A DNA stretch of 64,000 nt from Micropterix aruncella (GCA_944548615.1 OX155973.1:20329228-20393227), one strand, 5' to 3'; positions 40,663 to 52,835 are shown, counted from the first letter of the stretch. The notes: generated by a model from the letters alone, not told the origin. A program made the numbers and translations.

Positions 40663-40885
40663 CTAGCTGCGCCCAGCGGTTTCACCCGCGTGGTGATGGA
40701 AAATTGTGATAATGATGATAGAAAACCATATATCTTTATAAATTATAGCCTATGTGTGTTTTATTCTGACGTGTAAGCTATATTATTGTAAAGTTTCATC
40801 AAAATCCATTTAGTAGTTTTTGCGTGAAAGAGTAACAAACATCCATACATACATACAAACTTTCGCGTTTATAATATTAGTAGGA
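40663..40885 (-). mobile_element. short non-autonomous Helitron
   Basis: On the minus strand it begins TCCTACTAATATTATAAACG (40885) and ends ACCGCTGGGCGCAG then CTAG (40666-40663), with T beyond. 223 bp. The 5' end is the one duplicated at 13763 and 14035. Confidence 0.85.
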
Positions 40886-41141
40886 TTATTAGTAGGATAG
40901 TAGGATAGAATTTAAATTGCGAATGTCAATTTCTTAGATTTTTTCCTGCTTACTTGACAGTTATCGTTATATTTTAGATAATTCACACTATATCTTTATA
41001 AATTAGAGCCTATGTGTTATTCTGATGTGTAAGCTATATTATTGAAAAGTTTCATCAAAATCCATTCAGTAGTTTTTGCGTGAAAGAGTAACAAACATCC
41101 ATACATACATACAAACTTTCGCGTTTACAATATTAGTAGGA
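40886..41141 (-). mobile_element. second Helitron 5' end, tandem to the first
   Basis: Another 5' terminus (TCCTACTAATATTG on the minus strand from 41141), followed by the same inner sequence to about 40915, where it meets the complete copy. It gives a tandem head arrangement like 13763-14310. Confidence 0.78.
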
Positions 41142-42400
41142 TGATTATTATTTGTTTAGTAATGCAAATATGTGTGGGTAATTTGTTTTAGCTTAGGAAT
41201 CTAGCACAAAAATATTATATACATTGAATCAATAATAGAAAATGAATAAATCTTATTTATTTATTTATTTATTTGGTTATTTACAATTATATACAGTAAA
41301 TGCACATACCTACATATACAATTAAAATGTCATTGCCGAGAATCCAATAGCAAAAAACTGATAACATGCTATGCCAGAAACTGTTGCCAGTGATCCTATT
41401 TTAATGTCGCCTAACTAGGTAATAGCCTGTTCTAAGGCGGACATTTAAATTGTTTTAAATATATTATGAACCAATATAAAAAACTAAGTAATGTAGAAAA
41501 TAGATAATGTAGTAATGTAGTAATGTAGAATAAAGAAAATCTTACAAACTGAAAAAATAAATATAAAATTGATAATAAAAGTGAAATTGATAATATAAAA
41601 TTGTTATCCTTAATATAATCATAAAAAAGATGACAATTAGGTAGTATTTAGATAATCATAATGGCTTAGAGTGCGATAATCTAACCTAATTATAAAAATT
41701 AAACATTAGTAAAAAAATAAAATAAAATGGGAATTTAAATACAAAAGGAGATGATAGATTTAAAATTGTTAACCATAGCATAATCATATTAAAAATGATG
41801 TATAAATAAAAATTATGTAAGTTATCATAATTGGTCAAAAATACAGTAATATAATCAACCCTAATTATAGAAATTTATATTACCAAAAAATAAAAATGAC
41901 GTATCAAAATAATCATTAAAATAAAAGAAAGCTTCGCAATGCTAAAAGCTATAATAAAGACCAATAATGTCATGAGAATATAAATATTATAAAACCGTTT
42001 TTTTACAAATGCATATCTAATAACCATCTCACATCGCAAAGTCCTGTAGAAACATCACCTAACTAGGTTAGGACCTATTCTAAGGTAAACATTTAAATGA
42101 CTAGTAATCAAATGAATATAAATTAATACCATCAAATAATAATTAAATCAGAATATTTTACTGCTCTGTTGACTATTTCCCTTACGGCCATGATTATACC
42201 TACGGTTTTGGCTTGGTAATTCGTAAAGTTTGGGTCCAAGGATTCGTTGACTTTTAGCCCAAGCAAGGGATTGCAGGTATGCCCTATGTCCGGTACCTTT
42301 ATTTGTTTTTGAGCTATTCGTAAAAATGATTATATATTTCTGATGCCTCTTTGTTAACAAGGTCGTCGCTCTCAGGAATAATTATGTAATATTTCCTTAA
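41142..42400 (-). other. LINE 3' UTR debris, possible RNase H relic
   Basis: A TTTATTTATT run (41257-41274) reads as a reversed A-rich tail, and blocks CCTAACTAGGTAATAGCC (41410) and CCTAACTAGGTTAGGACC (42058) are duplicated LINE-tail sequence. A minus frame at 42148-42360 contains IIIFTNSSKTNKGTGHRAYL, which resembles the start of a LINE RNase H domain (usual TDGSK, here TNSSK). Weak but consistent with decayed LINE DNA. Confidence 0.45.
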
Positions 42401-43124
42401 AGTATACTCCGGTAATTTTTGGTTTGTATCCATACCTGTATCCATATCCATACCATACCAAGTAGTGGGAAGTCATCCCATGCCTGTTATAGATTTTTTC
42501 TTTGAAAATTGTATGGTTATATTCTTTATATTCCAGAGTGAGAAGGGGGGAGGGGTTTGGGGAAGGGGGTTAGGGAATTGGCACGCGAGGGGAATTGTCT
42601 GCTTGCCGGGAAAGTCTAGGGGTGACAACCGATTTTTTTAACTCATCTAGCGTATACTTACTAAAGTAAGCTGAATTGGCGGGAAACTTTTTATTTACTT
42701 TCTGCCACACGTCATATGACGTACGCGTTGCTCTTCGATTGTCGCTCGCCGATTTCTCCAAGATCTTGGTGACATTCTTGATCGTAGATCAAATGAGCAA
42801 GGGACCGCAACGTAATCGAATTAATCCAAAGAATTATCATTTGTACATATAAGAAGTTTGTTTTCGTTTATTTTTAAAACATTACTGTCAATAAAGTGAC
42901 CGTCGATTTCGACGGGTTTCAGCTAGTTTCGTTTATTTGAGAAAAATATATAAGAATTAATTCAACACAATGATTCTACGTCACTGTTAACTAGGCAGCG
43001 CCTGTTTCAAGGAAGACACCAATTTTATACGATAGCAATAGTAAATGTAATTTAATGAAAAAGATGTTTTCTAATCTACTGGTTCCATAAGCTAAATTAA
43101 GAAACTGTTGTAGTAAAATTAAAA
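42401..43124. other. unassigned, with a repeat E fragment
   Basis: 42590-42660 reversed matches the opening of repeat E (AATCGGTTGTCACCCC, GACTTTCCCGGCAAGCAG). 42540-42580 is G-rich. Open frame 42570-42761 overlaps this and is not credible. Confidence 0.4.
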
Positions 43125-44345
43125 AAAATCGGTTGTGTCCCCCCAAGACTTACCGGCAAGTAGCAATGGCCTGATTTCATATGAATATAAATTTCGATGA
43201 GCACTCTCTCTCGGCCGGTGGTCGAACCCGACTGAGCCCCGTTGCGACGCCTCAGGCAACTCGTTTCGTTTTACGGCTAGCCTCGGGCGACTCGGCGTTA
43301 ATATTAAATCGAAATATATAACGGAATTTAAATATTATTAGTGCAGCTTGAGTGTGAGATATTCCAACCAAAATGGGATTTTAGCACAACAAGACATCTG
43401 TGTACCAAATTTCAACTCTTCAAGTCCAATAAATAAATAAATAAATAAATAAATATTTCGAGATTGAAGTATGACTAGCGCGCCCTCTAAAGCAGTGTTC
43501 CGCAAACTTTTTGTGTTCAAGGTACACCTATCAAATCAAAAAATTTTAGAGGTACACCAAAGAAAAAAGCAATGTTTATTTAATATTTATTTATTACTAA
43601 AACCAATATACCTAATATGAAAAGATGTTTAGTGAGAAATGTGAGCGAGTTTAACAGAGCACAGGCGATCAAAATTTGGAGCAATCGTTGATAAGGCTGC
43701 TCTCATTTCTTCATTAATCGTCCTCAGGCGCTCTCTTTTTTTCGATTTAATAGTAGTGAGAGTTGAAAATCCCAATTCGCATAAGTATGTTGTTTCAAAT
43801 GGTAATAGATTTGCAACAGCACGCTTTGAAAGCAGTGAATACTCATTTTTTATATGCAACAAAAAATGTGCTACCTTTACTTCGGAAAATTTTAGTTTTA
43901 ATGTCCGAATGCGACGCTACGCCCATTCAATCGGGCGCGTCAACGACGACTGAGGACTAGGGACTGGATGAAATGACACGAGTAAATACAAGTACTTACC
44001 CGATACGCATGCGTGCTGCGTTCGGCGATAGCTTGTCAGCCAGGGGTCTAGCACAATTTAAATTATTTTTATTTAAATTAGTATTACACAATATTTATTA
44101 CACAATTTTCCGCGGCACACCAACTGATGACCACGGTATACCAGTGTGCCGCGGCACACGCTTTGCGGAACACTGCTCTAAAGGACCGATTTCAACCATG
44201 ATATTTTCAACTCTTGCTATGACCGAATGATGTCTGCATGCCGAATTTTAGCTCAGTCGGATGAAGAGTTTGGGCGCTATCGTGGAGGAATACTCACAGA
44301 CAGACACACAAACACACAAAGAGACTTCAATATGTAAATGGTCCT
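43125..44345 (+). repeat. dispersed repeat E, copy 4, interrupted by hAT 3
   Basis: The left part 43125-43484 (AATCGGTTGTGTCCCCCCAA, GAGATATTCCAACCAAAATG, GACATCTGTGTACCAAATTT, an (AATA)n run) and right part 44184-44345 (TTTTAGCTCAGTCGGATGAA, GGGCGCTATCGTGGAGGAAT) are rejoined when the hAT is removed. Non-coding. Confidence 0.68.
43493..44175 (-). mobile_element. internally deleted hAT element 3, perfect 8-bp TSD
   Basis: The termini are CAGTGTTCCGCAAA (43493) and TTTGCGGAACACTG (ending 44175), exact inverted repeats. A perfect CTCTAAAG duplication lies at 43485-43492 and 44176-44183. 683 bp. The minus-strand frame at 43629-43862 keeps the hAT C-terminus, ANLLPFETTYLCELGFSTLT, then EEMRAALSTIAPNFDRL. 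The catalytic core and BED finger are deleted. Orientation is that of the coding remnant. Confidence 0.94.
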
Positions 44346-46459
44346 AATCGTATCAGGGGCGCATAAAATGGATACTTACGTCTTCATCTAGATTTTTTTA
44401 GCGAGTTCACAATACTTTCCCTCCTAGTTAGTGGTTGGCCGGGAAATTACCAAGCAAAGTAATTATTAAAAACGAAAATAATCATTAAATAATCAAAATT
44501 GTGTAAATATTTATTAAATAAATCCAAATACAAAATATTATGTAATAGAAACAAAAAATCGCTTTTTTCACCCGAACACTTCCCGGCAAGTAGACAAGCC
44601 CCCCTCAGCGCGCCAACCCAACTTCCCCCCGCAGGTACTTTCCGTGGTATTAAATTAGTATTTTTTCCAAAAATGATGTAGTATTTCCTTTAGCCTCTCG
44701 GAAGCCAGCCTTCGCGCGCAAAAGACTGAGCCGCAACTTTTTGGTCGATATTGTGAATAAATATTAATCATATCAAATTTATGAATTTACCTACTCTTGT
44801 TACCTAGTAATTAATCTTGTTAGTCATGTATATTATATATTTGTATAATGTGTATGGGGGCCGGCCAAAATGGTTACGCGCGGATCTGTCAAACGACGCA
44901 AAGTGCCTATAGGCACTGTCGGCGTCCGACGGGTTAGTATATCCGATTTTATTATATTATTTGCTCCGCTTGTATACGAGATATTCCAACCGAGATATTC
45001 ACAACGTGCTTTCGGTCCAACAAGACATCTGTGTACCAAAGTTCAAGTCTCTAAGCCCAATATTTCGAGATTGAAATGACTAGTGCGATAGTTAGATACA
45101 CAGAGAGACCGGTTACGTAACGACCAAATTTGGCTGCACATCAGAACACCGTTGACTACGTACTAATATTGGCGGCTTGCTCCCGGAGCGCACAGTAATA
45201 TTATTTTCTAATTCGAACGTATCCTTAAGAGCCGTATTACAAAATAGCGTAGGTATTCTTTTAAAATGAGTTGAAAAAATGAACGCATTTTTTTTGGATG
45301 TAACTATAAAAGATAGGATAAATAAATAAATAAATAAATAAATAACTATTCAACCCTGGGAGAAAAACCGCGGCACCGAGCGCTCTTCTCTTGCGCAAGC
45401 AAATATATACACAATTTCTAATTGTTTTTTGCAGTGTTTTCTCCTTTCTAATGACAATAATTTATATTATGTCGTATTGCTAAAAGAGTGAACTTTAATA
45501 TAGTATAAGTATTATATAAGAATCTTATTTTATTTCTGAGAAAATTAGAATGATACAGGAAGATTTTTTTTTAATTTTGTGTAATTGTAAGTAATGTATA
45601 CCTTGGATATGTGGTCAAAAAACGAAAAAATAAAGCCGTAGTGTACATCAAGAATACATGACGGACATAAAAAAAAATAGTATACGGTTTTCGTTGTAGT
45701 GATATTACTGTATTAAGGAGCTCAAAGTTTGCCTTCCGAGCGTTTTACGAATAACGACTTTCGGAAAATGGGCTGAATAAGTAAATAATATTCGTTATAT
45801 CTAAAATTAAAGGCCGCTATGGTCAACATCAAGAAATGGTCCAGGTAATTCAGTAATTAAAGTTTGTAGAAATCTCTTTATTTCTTGGAATTAGAACGCC
45901 AAAAATCCACTTTTCTTGCCTTTCTGGAAAAAATATGTGAACGGGCTCTTAAATCCATACCAAATATCTCATTATTGCCATAGATAAATAGACGGCCGCT
46001 AGAATAATTTCGCGCGTCATTTCGCGGATATTTCTGGTAAAATTCCATTGTCAATCATCATCATTTTTTTTCCAGAAATCATCAAAATTTTTATTGGTTT
46101 TTATGAGCTAATATCTAAATATTTTTGTATGTAAATAAGCAAAACAGAATATTACATTTGATAGATAATCTAATAAAGATCACGGTAGTATTTACAATTT
46201 CTATATAGGGTTCCGTATTTTTCCGTAAGACAAGTACAAGTTAGAAATGCCGAGTTTTTTTCACTTTTTCGAATTCTCATATTTATACATAATTATCTAA
46301 TTGTTTTACAAAATGAAATTTCAATGCAATCATTGCACAGTTTTTCCATAGTTATAGTAGTTCCATAGTTATAGTACTTTTTGTCGAGCGCGGCGATGTT
46401 GCAGGAAATTCCAAAAAATTGCCGCGGTCTGCCATGAAATTATGCCGCTAATCGAAGGG
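44346..46459. other. repeat E fragments and unassigned DNA
   Basis: 44560-44610 (CACTTCCCGGCAAGTAGACA) and 44975-45110 (GAGATATTCCAACCGAGATA, GACATCTGTGTACCAAAGTT, GAGATTGAAATGACTAGTGC) are E pieces. An (AATA)n run lies at 45315-45344. 45360-46459 shows nothing recognisable. No gene is called. Confidence 0.45.
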
Positions 46460-46462
46460 TTA

Positions 46463-47045
46463 AATGTCTGCATTCGATTCATTTATGACCTAAGAAAGTT
46501 TGACCATATTACGGAGTACAGAAGGAGACTTCACTGGCTGACGGCCCAAAAAGGAAAGATACGAGAGTCCTGGGTTTGCTATTCAGAATCTTGAAGAGGG
46601 CCGTTCCGACCTATCTTATAAGTAGGTTCGAACCTCTACCTTCTCATGGGCGCCCTCTGAGAGCTGTGGACACTTACTGCTCTCGATCCCTGGCACAGTA
46701 CTGATTTCTTCTCGCACTTGCTCTTCGCACGTGAGAGAGCTTGTTTTACCTCAAACGCAGGCTCAAAGAACACTTGAACCGTGGGTATATCCTCATAAAC
46801 TTTTACCTATTTTTCCCTCCCTATTGCGTCCCCTTCGTCATTAGAGATTTAGTGTTTTTTCTTCTTAATTTTAATGTTTTTTCCTGCTGAATTTAAATGT
46901 TTAAATTGCCTTTAGATAAGTTATTTTTACCACATAACAGGGTGTTCCATTAGGTTAAGGTTAGCTGTAAGATATTGCTTTTAGGCAATAAGCTCGCCTT
47001 TTTGATTAATGCAAAAAAGCGTTTTATTATTATTATTATTATTAA
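46463..47045 (+). mobile_element. CR1/L2-like LINE 3' end, copy 3
   Basis: Broken frame reads FIYDLRKFDHITEYRRRLHW, then RILKRAVPTYLISRFEPLPS with frame shifts, matching copies 1 and 2. The 3' UTR has stem ATTGCT/GGCAAT with loop TTTA (46974-46989), AAGCTCGCC, and a (TTA)n tail ending about 47044. Inactive and 5'-truncated. Confidence 0.75.
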
Positions 47046-47604
47046 TTGTCTCAGGGGGTTTCGAAATGTATATATCCGTCTTCATCTTGATTATTTTTCG
47101 CGCGTTCACAATACCTCCTCCTCGGTTGGTAAGTCGGTAAAGTAAATTTCAATTCACTCTTGAATTCAGTCTATTCTATGTTATTAATATTGATTTGAAT
47201 CACTTCAAGTAGCGTAACGACGCAAAGGAGCGTGGATAGGTGGGTGAACGAGTGCCCAGTACCCACCAATACTGCTGCGATGCAATCTTATGTTCAAAAC
47301 AATAAAAGCGATCCGACCGTGTGATACCGGTGCGTTCAATAAAAGAGTGAAACTTGGCTCGGGGTGTGGTGTGAGTAATTAAAGTGACTGTAAGTCACGG
47401 GCAATTCACGATAGCGAGCTAGACTTGCTCGCGCGAGGAGTGACCTCACCTCGAGCCCCTCGTTATGACCGCTTTACACGCCATCGCCGCAGTGGGAGGA
47501 GTAGCACACTCTTTATTTACGCTAAATCGGAGTCGTGCACAATTTTCAGACACAATAATACAAAATTTTAATAATAAAAAAACGACATCATTTTTAAAAA
47601 ATAG
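47046..47604. other. unassigned; LTR-like character not proven
   Basis: 47330-47350 has an AATAAAAG signal, and 47350-47500 is GC-richer with GCGCGAGGAGTGACCTCACC. A solo LTR or host promoter are possible, but no terminal TG...CA pair or duplication was found. Confidence 0.3.
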
Positions 47605-48372
47605 GTGCAGCAGCCATTTCATTGTAAAAGTTAGATCGGGCTAAATTTTGTGCCGCGGTCCTCTTTTGGTGAAACTTAGAACTGGCTGTCGTAATTGAAT
47701 GCATATACAAAATTCCGTGTCTGTGCTGTTGACCGTTGATGCGTCCCCTGGTAGGCAGCCAACCCTGGGTGCAGCAGCAATGCCATGGTATAACTTAGAA
47801 TGGGTTATCATAACTGAATGCGTATACAAAATTTCGTGTTTGTGCTGTTGTCTGTTGAGGAGTCTCCTCGTCGGGAGCCAACCCTAAGTGAAGAATCAGG
47901 TCATGGTTACCATAAAAAATGCATTGTCATCGGAACTGAACCAAGATGTGAATTTTCAATTTCGTATGATAATATTTTGAAGAGTTTCCTCAATTCCTCA
48001 TGGATTCCATCATCAGAACAGGATTTTGATAAAAATGAGACCAATCTGGAAGTATATCCTTTTAAATAAAAATAGAATATTCCAAATCGGTTCATAACTA
48101 ACGGAGTTTTGAGATGACAAACATTAAAAAAAAGATACAACGGAATTGATAACCTCCTTTTTTGAAGTCGGTTAAAAACCAACTAACAGGGGAACAACCA
48201 TTGATTATATTTTATAACGTATTAAATTGATCAACGTCGTACAGTTGTTTATTCGCTTATTACTAATCAAGATTACAGCAAAATCAAGGCATTGAAAAGT
48301 AAAATTAATAAATATATCACCGTAACTATACAAATAGAATGACACTTATAATACTAGCTATCATGTAAGAAT

Positions 48373-48827
48373 TTATTTATTTATTTATTTTCAGGAAAAC
48401 CAACAGCTAATTATAATTTAACAATGCCGGAGTAACATAGCAGAGAGCCAATTAAAGGTTTTCACGTTTAAATAACGTTGTAGAAACATATGTGATCTTT
48501 CAATTAAAGCTATCGATTAAGAATGCATCAAAAATTATTCAACAATTAATGCTAAAAAATTCACTGTTCAGCCGCTGCCTAGCTGAGTTAACACTCGTAC
48601 AGAATAGATCAAAGTCAAAGCGTTTAATCATGTCATTGAAATTGTCACTTGTTCGCCACAGAAATACATTTTGCCTATAGTTGGTACCAGCATGAGGAAC
48701 ATGAAGAGCAGGGTTAAATCTATTGAGTTTGGAAGGAACATGGAGATTAATTTTATTTAGTAAGTCAGGACAGTTAATATTATTGGAGGTAATATAATAT
48801 AGAATAGAATATATATGTAGGTAATAT
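48373..48827 (-). mobile_element. LINE insertion 1 in element B (5'-truncated)
   Basis: The minus strand encodes NINCPDLLNKINLHVPSKLN, FNPALHVPHAGTNYRQNVFL, FNDMIKRFDFDLFCTSVNSA: the C-terminal end of a Jockey-group LINE protein with a nearly open frame. The 3' tail is (AAAT)n at the left edge. A target duplication AGAAT lies at 48368-48372 and 48828-48832, and the uninterrupted paralogous site is at 54247-54260. Confidence 0.85.
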
Positions 48828-48951
48828 AGAATAAATAATTAATAGTCTGAAATTTAAACGAGTGAGGGCTGATGATAAAAATATCAAAATCTGGTGCCAT
48901 TTTAGGCCCTATGCCCGCTTTAGGCCCCATTCCCCTACATGGCACTCATAG

Positions 48952-49883
48952 TACGTCTCATGTACGTCAATGATTTGTGAGAATTGCCTCTTGGCGATAA
49001 CGCAAAAATTGTCTCCTTTGCCGACGACACGGTCCTCCTCCTGGAAGCAGAATCATGGGCTGAAGTACTCGTAAAGGCCCAAAAGAGCCTGGATAGTGTG
49101 AAAGCATGGTTCGATCGACATGTCCTAACCCTAAATGCCTCAAAAACAAATTTCATTACGTTTGGATTACGTCCGGTAGTCATCACACCTCTATTAGATA
49201 TACGCCAGCTGTTTGTGAAACAATCACTCATGTTCTTCCATCGAACCCTTGATAAACGACCACGAAGCCAGCAACACAGAACTACAAGAGCATCTGCAGG
49301 CTTGAATTATGCCGTTCCACGAGTTAATTCATCATTTGCCCAAAGACAATTAAATTTTATAGTACCCAAAATATTCAACCGTCTTGATGACGACATAAAA
49401 AAAATTGAAAGTACCTTTTTATTGAATAAAAAAATAAAAAAATGGCTTCTTGACGATATAGGTCGTTGAAGGACAGAGAATGATCTTCTGCAAATTATCT
49501 TTTAAAAATAATATACCTGCATAAATGTGTATATATATGTATATGTGAATGCGTATCTATGAATATATTTATATATGTATGTATTTAAGTATATGTATCT
49601 ATATATGTGTATATATATCTATTAATATATTTATATATGTGTGAATTTAAGTTTATTTATCTATATATGTGTATATGTATGTGTACGAGTACATACGTCA
49701 GTTATGCTTCTCCACCCAAGTCTGAAAATCGTATGCCCAGATACAGGCTATATTCGGCCTAGTTGGGCATGCGCTGAGCATGGTCATTTGAATTTGGGTC
49801 GTCGTTTACTTCGTACCATTACTTAGTATGACCATTTTATGAATTCTGCATGTTATGTTTAAAATAAATAAATAAATTAAAAA
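48952..49883 (+). mobile_element. LINE family X insertion 2 in element B
   Basis: Begins within reverse transcriptase: GDNAKIVSFADDTVLLLEAE has the FADD catalytic motif, then KAWFDRHVLTLNASKTNFIT. After TFGLRPVVITP the frame jumps to LLDIRQLFVKQSL, so the middle is deleted without loss of frame. It ends FAQRQLNFIVPKIFNRLDDD and a stop at 49469. The 3' UTR has a TATATG-rich stretch (49520-49690), a CCTAGTTGGGCATGCGC block and an AATAAATAAATAAATT tail. A 4-bp duplication ATAG flanks it (48948-48951, 49884-49887), and the empty paralogous site is at 54368. Confidence 0.85.
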
Positions 49884-50509
49884 ATAGTTCAAAAAAGTTA
49901 TTGATTTTTAGACTTGCACTTATAAAGTTGAATTTATTAAAAAGCTTTTATTTAGCTTGCAATATTTGTTTGTTTATATCAAATCTTGGAAGCTAAATTA
50001 GAACCACTTCCTCTTATGGAGTTGAAATTTAACATGTTGGTTCAGTTCCGATGACAGTGCATTTTTATGCTGTGCATGACCTGATTCTTCACCCAGGATC
50101 GGCTCCCGACGACGATATGTACTTTTCCACGGTCTACGGCACAGACACACAATTTCATATACGCATTAAATTATGATAGCCCGTTCTAAATTTCACCATG
50201 ACATGGCTGTTGAACCGAGCGGCTCCTGACGAGGGGACTCCTCGCTAAACTATTTTTTGTACACGCATTCAATTATGATATCGCGTTCTAAGTTTTGCCG
50301 CGACAGGGCTGCTGCACCGAGGGTTGGCTTCCAAAGTGGAGACTACTCAACGGTCAACAGCACAAATATGAAATTCTGTATAGCATTCAATTATCATAGC
50401 CCGTTCTAAGTTTTACTATGACATGGCTGCTGCACCCAGGGATGGCACGGGATGAAGCATTTTAATAAAAGCTTGTTTTTAAAATGTGTTTTTCTATTAA
50501 CTTATTATG

Positions 50510-50640
50510 TACAATATAGCGACTTTCGTATTATAACAGCATGGTGGCGCACTGTAGATGGCGCTTTAAACACCGTATAAAATAATCATATAATAACAAA
50601 CGAATGTTTAAATCAAAGCTGTATTATGTAAAGCTCTAAG
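50510..50640 (+). repeat. dispersed repeat H, copy 2
   Basis: TATAGCGACTTTCGTATTAT, AACAGCATGGTGGCGCACTG, GGCGCTTTAAACACCG matches 26574-26700. Confidence 0.55.
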
Positions 50641-50641
50641 A

Positions 50642-51740
50642 CAGTGATATTCAAAGTCGGGGGGCGCGCCGCCCAAGGATGGCGTGAAGACATTTCAAGG
50701 GAGGCGTAGGCTCCTGAGTGATACAGTACAATGGACACGACCTATCCCTTTAATCTTACCACAGGCGCCATATAACAACGTCTTATATACCTAATATGTC
50801 TACATTTCTCTTTATCAATAGAAATGTAGGTAAGAAACCCAATTTATGGTATAAGGGAGTTTGAAAATTCTGAGTTTATTTTCCATGTTGATGATTAATG
50901 AAATGCGTAAAGTTTTAAACATAATGGTATTATGATAGCTGACATTCTAATTTTCATATAATTAAATTCATTTTTAAAAAAAAATACGAAGACATATTGC
51001 TGGATTGGCAATAAAATATATATTTTTTGATTATTCTACATAGAATTTGCATTTCTATTTTAATATATTATTCTCCCTGACTCATCAAATTAGCATATTT
51101 TGATTACTTGTATGTAGGTAATATTGAATATAATATTACAGCCATGACAACTATCACGATAGTTATGTTTATAATAATGAAATTTTTAGCATTTAATTTT
51201 GTGACGCATCCAAGTGTAGGAATGCCTATCTACTGGAGTAGTTGATTGTATTGTATTGTATAATGGTCCTCCGCGGACGATTTCAAAAGCAAGCTTTGGA
51301 AATTCAACATGATTCTGCTGCCAAATACGATTGTGAAAAGATGGATAATACATTGTTTTGGATCCAGTATTTAAATGTTTATTCCTGAGCAATTTCTACG
51401 TTTATATTTACCTCTATCAAGCACTTATTTCTGTTAAAAGGCATTTTCATCAGTTGTAGCAATTACAACGAAGTATAGAAACAAACTTGATATTGTCGGA
51501 GATTTACGCTGTGCACTTTCTTCAATTCAACCAAAAATTGTCAATCTGTTTATATGCAAGTTCATCCATCTTATTGATTGATTTGTGTTTTTTTTAACTT
51601 TTATGTAATTATAAAAGCAATAAATAAACCATACGTATATTATTTTTTTAACACCTGTTTTAGTAATTAATAACATGATAGGAGAGGGGGGAGCATTTTC
51701 TTTAGGCAGTAGAAGGGACATGATACGAATAAGTTGGGGA
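50642..51740 (+). mobile_element. hAT relic 4, right end lost
   Basis: The left end CAGTGATATTCAAAGTCGGG is hAT-like. A plus frame at 51399-51553 encodes RLYLPLSSTYFC, a stop, then AFSSVVAITTKYRNKLDIVG, DLRCALSSIQPKIVNLF, the hAT transposase C-terminus. The right terminus is not recognisable: TTGGGGATTCG near 51733 may be what remains, abutting the Helitron. No target duplication can be shown. Confidence 0.68.
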
Positions 51741-51744
51741 TTCG

Positions 51745-52375
51745 AAAAATAAAACGAGTTTTTCGTGGAAGTCGGATTTGCAAAGTAAGTCGGAGAAAAA
51801 ACGGTCGAAAGAAAACGTTTGTAACTAACGCTGCCCTAACGATGAGAGATATATGATTAAAATCTAGAGAAAAGTTGTAGAGCTTAATAATGCCTACAAA
51901 AAAGTCAGCGACAGCAGTCTTACTTTTATATTTAAGTCACAAAAAGTAGTATTTTATATTAAAAAAATAAATTAAATCGTTAGGTCATGTTTATTGGTCA
52001 TATTATCAACAATTATAAATGCTTATCAAAATAAGTAAATTTATCGTCTCAAGTGTTTAAAACAAAAGAATTTTCCCTTTTACTTCGTATAATTTACCTT
52101 AAAAGGGAAAAATGGTTAAAGTGGTTAAAATGCATAAATGGTTAAAGAGATAAGGCACTCACAAATAAGACACTAACAAGAAGACACTCACAAATATCGG
52201 TAATATAGTCAAATTGGCATGCAAATACACACATACATATGCAGTAAAAATATAACCCTTCTTTTGGCAGTCAGGAAATAAATCATATAGCACTCAGTAC
52301 TAACCGAACCCCACTCATAATTTCATCGCAAGTAAAAAGTTTTACCACCCAACGAAGTGGGCAAGGGTCAGCTAT
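51745..52375 (+). mobile_element. non-autonomous Helitron, 5'-truncated copy 3
   Basis: The interior matches 15257-15957 (AATCGTTAGGTCATGTTTAT, AATTGGCATGCAAATACACA). The 3' end has the GCCC-type hairpin as CACCCAACGAAGTGGGCAAG, then GGTCAGCTAT in place of CTAG. The first 80 bases of the element are missing. Confidence 0.75.
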
Positions 52376-52834
52376 CAATACATACACTTCAACAGCATAT
52401 ATTAAGTTTTATTCTATTAAAAATTAATAGATAATCCTCAGATGGACCCTGATCACGCATATCCCATTTTAGCATTGCATTTATTCGCAGTATAGTGATG
52501 TAAAAGGTGGGAGTCTGGGTGTATAGGCAGTTACTATACTAACGCGTCTCCCTTCTGAGAAAGTCTCTCACGCTGTCCATTGTCAGCCATTGTCGTAACG
52601 CGAATAATCAACGGCCTTATTCGCAGAGATAATTATCGTTGTCTATGGCCCGGCTCGGCCAGAGAGCACGCCCGCCATTGTCATAGACGAATTCGGCAGT
52701 GCGCGCCCAAATCAAGATGGCTGTGGCTTACGCAACTATCAACTTTGTCTTTAGATCAAAAAGCGATCTGTTTCATGTCGCTTTAGGATTTTGTATTTAT
52801 GTATTGGGTCCTTACCTATGTAATTCACCCTAAT
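52376..52834. other. unassigned DNA
   Basis: 52560-52750 is GC-richer with a 68-codon frame (52580-52786) lacking recognisable domains. No gene called. Confidence 0.3.
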
Positions 52835-52835
52835 A

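Larger units (their letters stand above)
47605..50440 (+). mobile_element. foldback-like element B with tandem-monomer inverted arms
   Basis: The left arm (47605-47960) consists of partial tandem monomers of about 119 bp (GTTGACCGTTGATGCGTCCC; GTTGTCTGTTGAGGAGTCTC) and then an inner unique block (AGTGAAGAATCAGGTCATGG, GTCATCGGAACTGAACCAA). The right arm (50021-50440) is the reverse: inner block first (TTGGTTCAGTTCCGATGACA), then about three reversed monomers. The core at 47961-50020 contains two LINE insertions; without them the element would be about 1.44 kb. No transposase is seen. Isolated arms lie at 29135-29535 and 63836-63923, and part of the core plus right inner arm at 53992-54640. 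Class unknown; Drosophila FB elements have an analogous plan. Confidence 0.78.
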
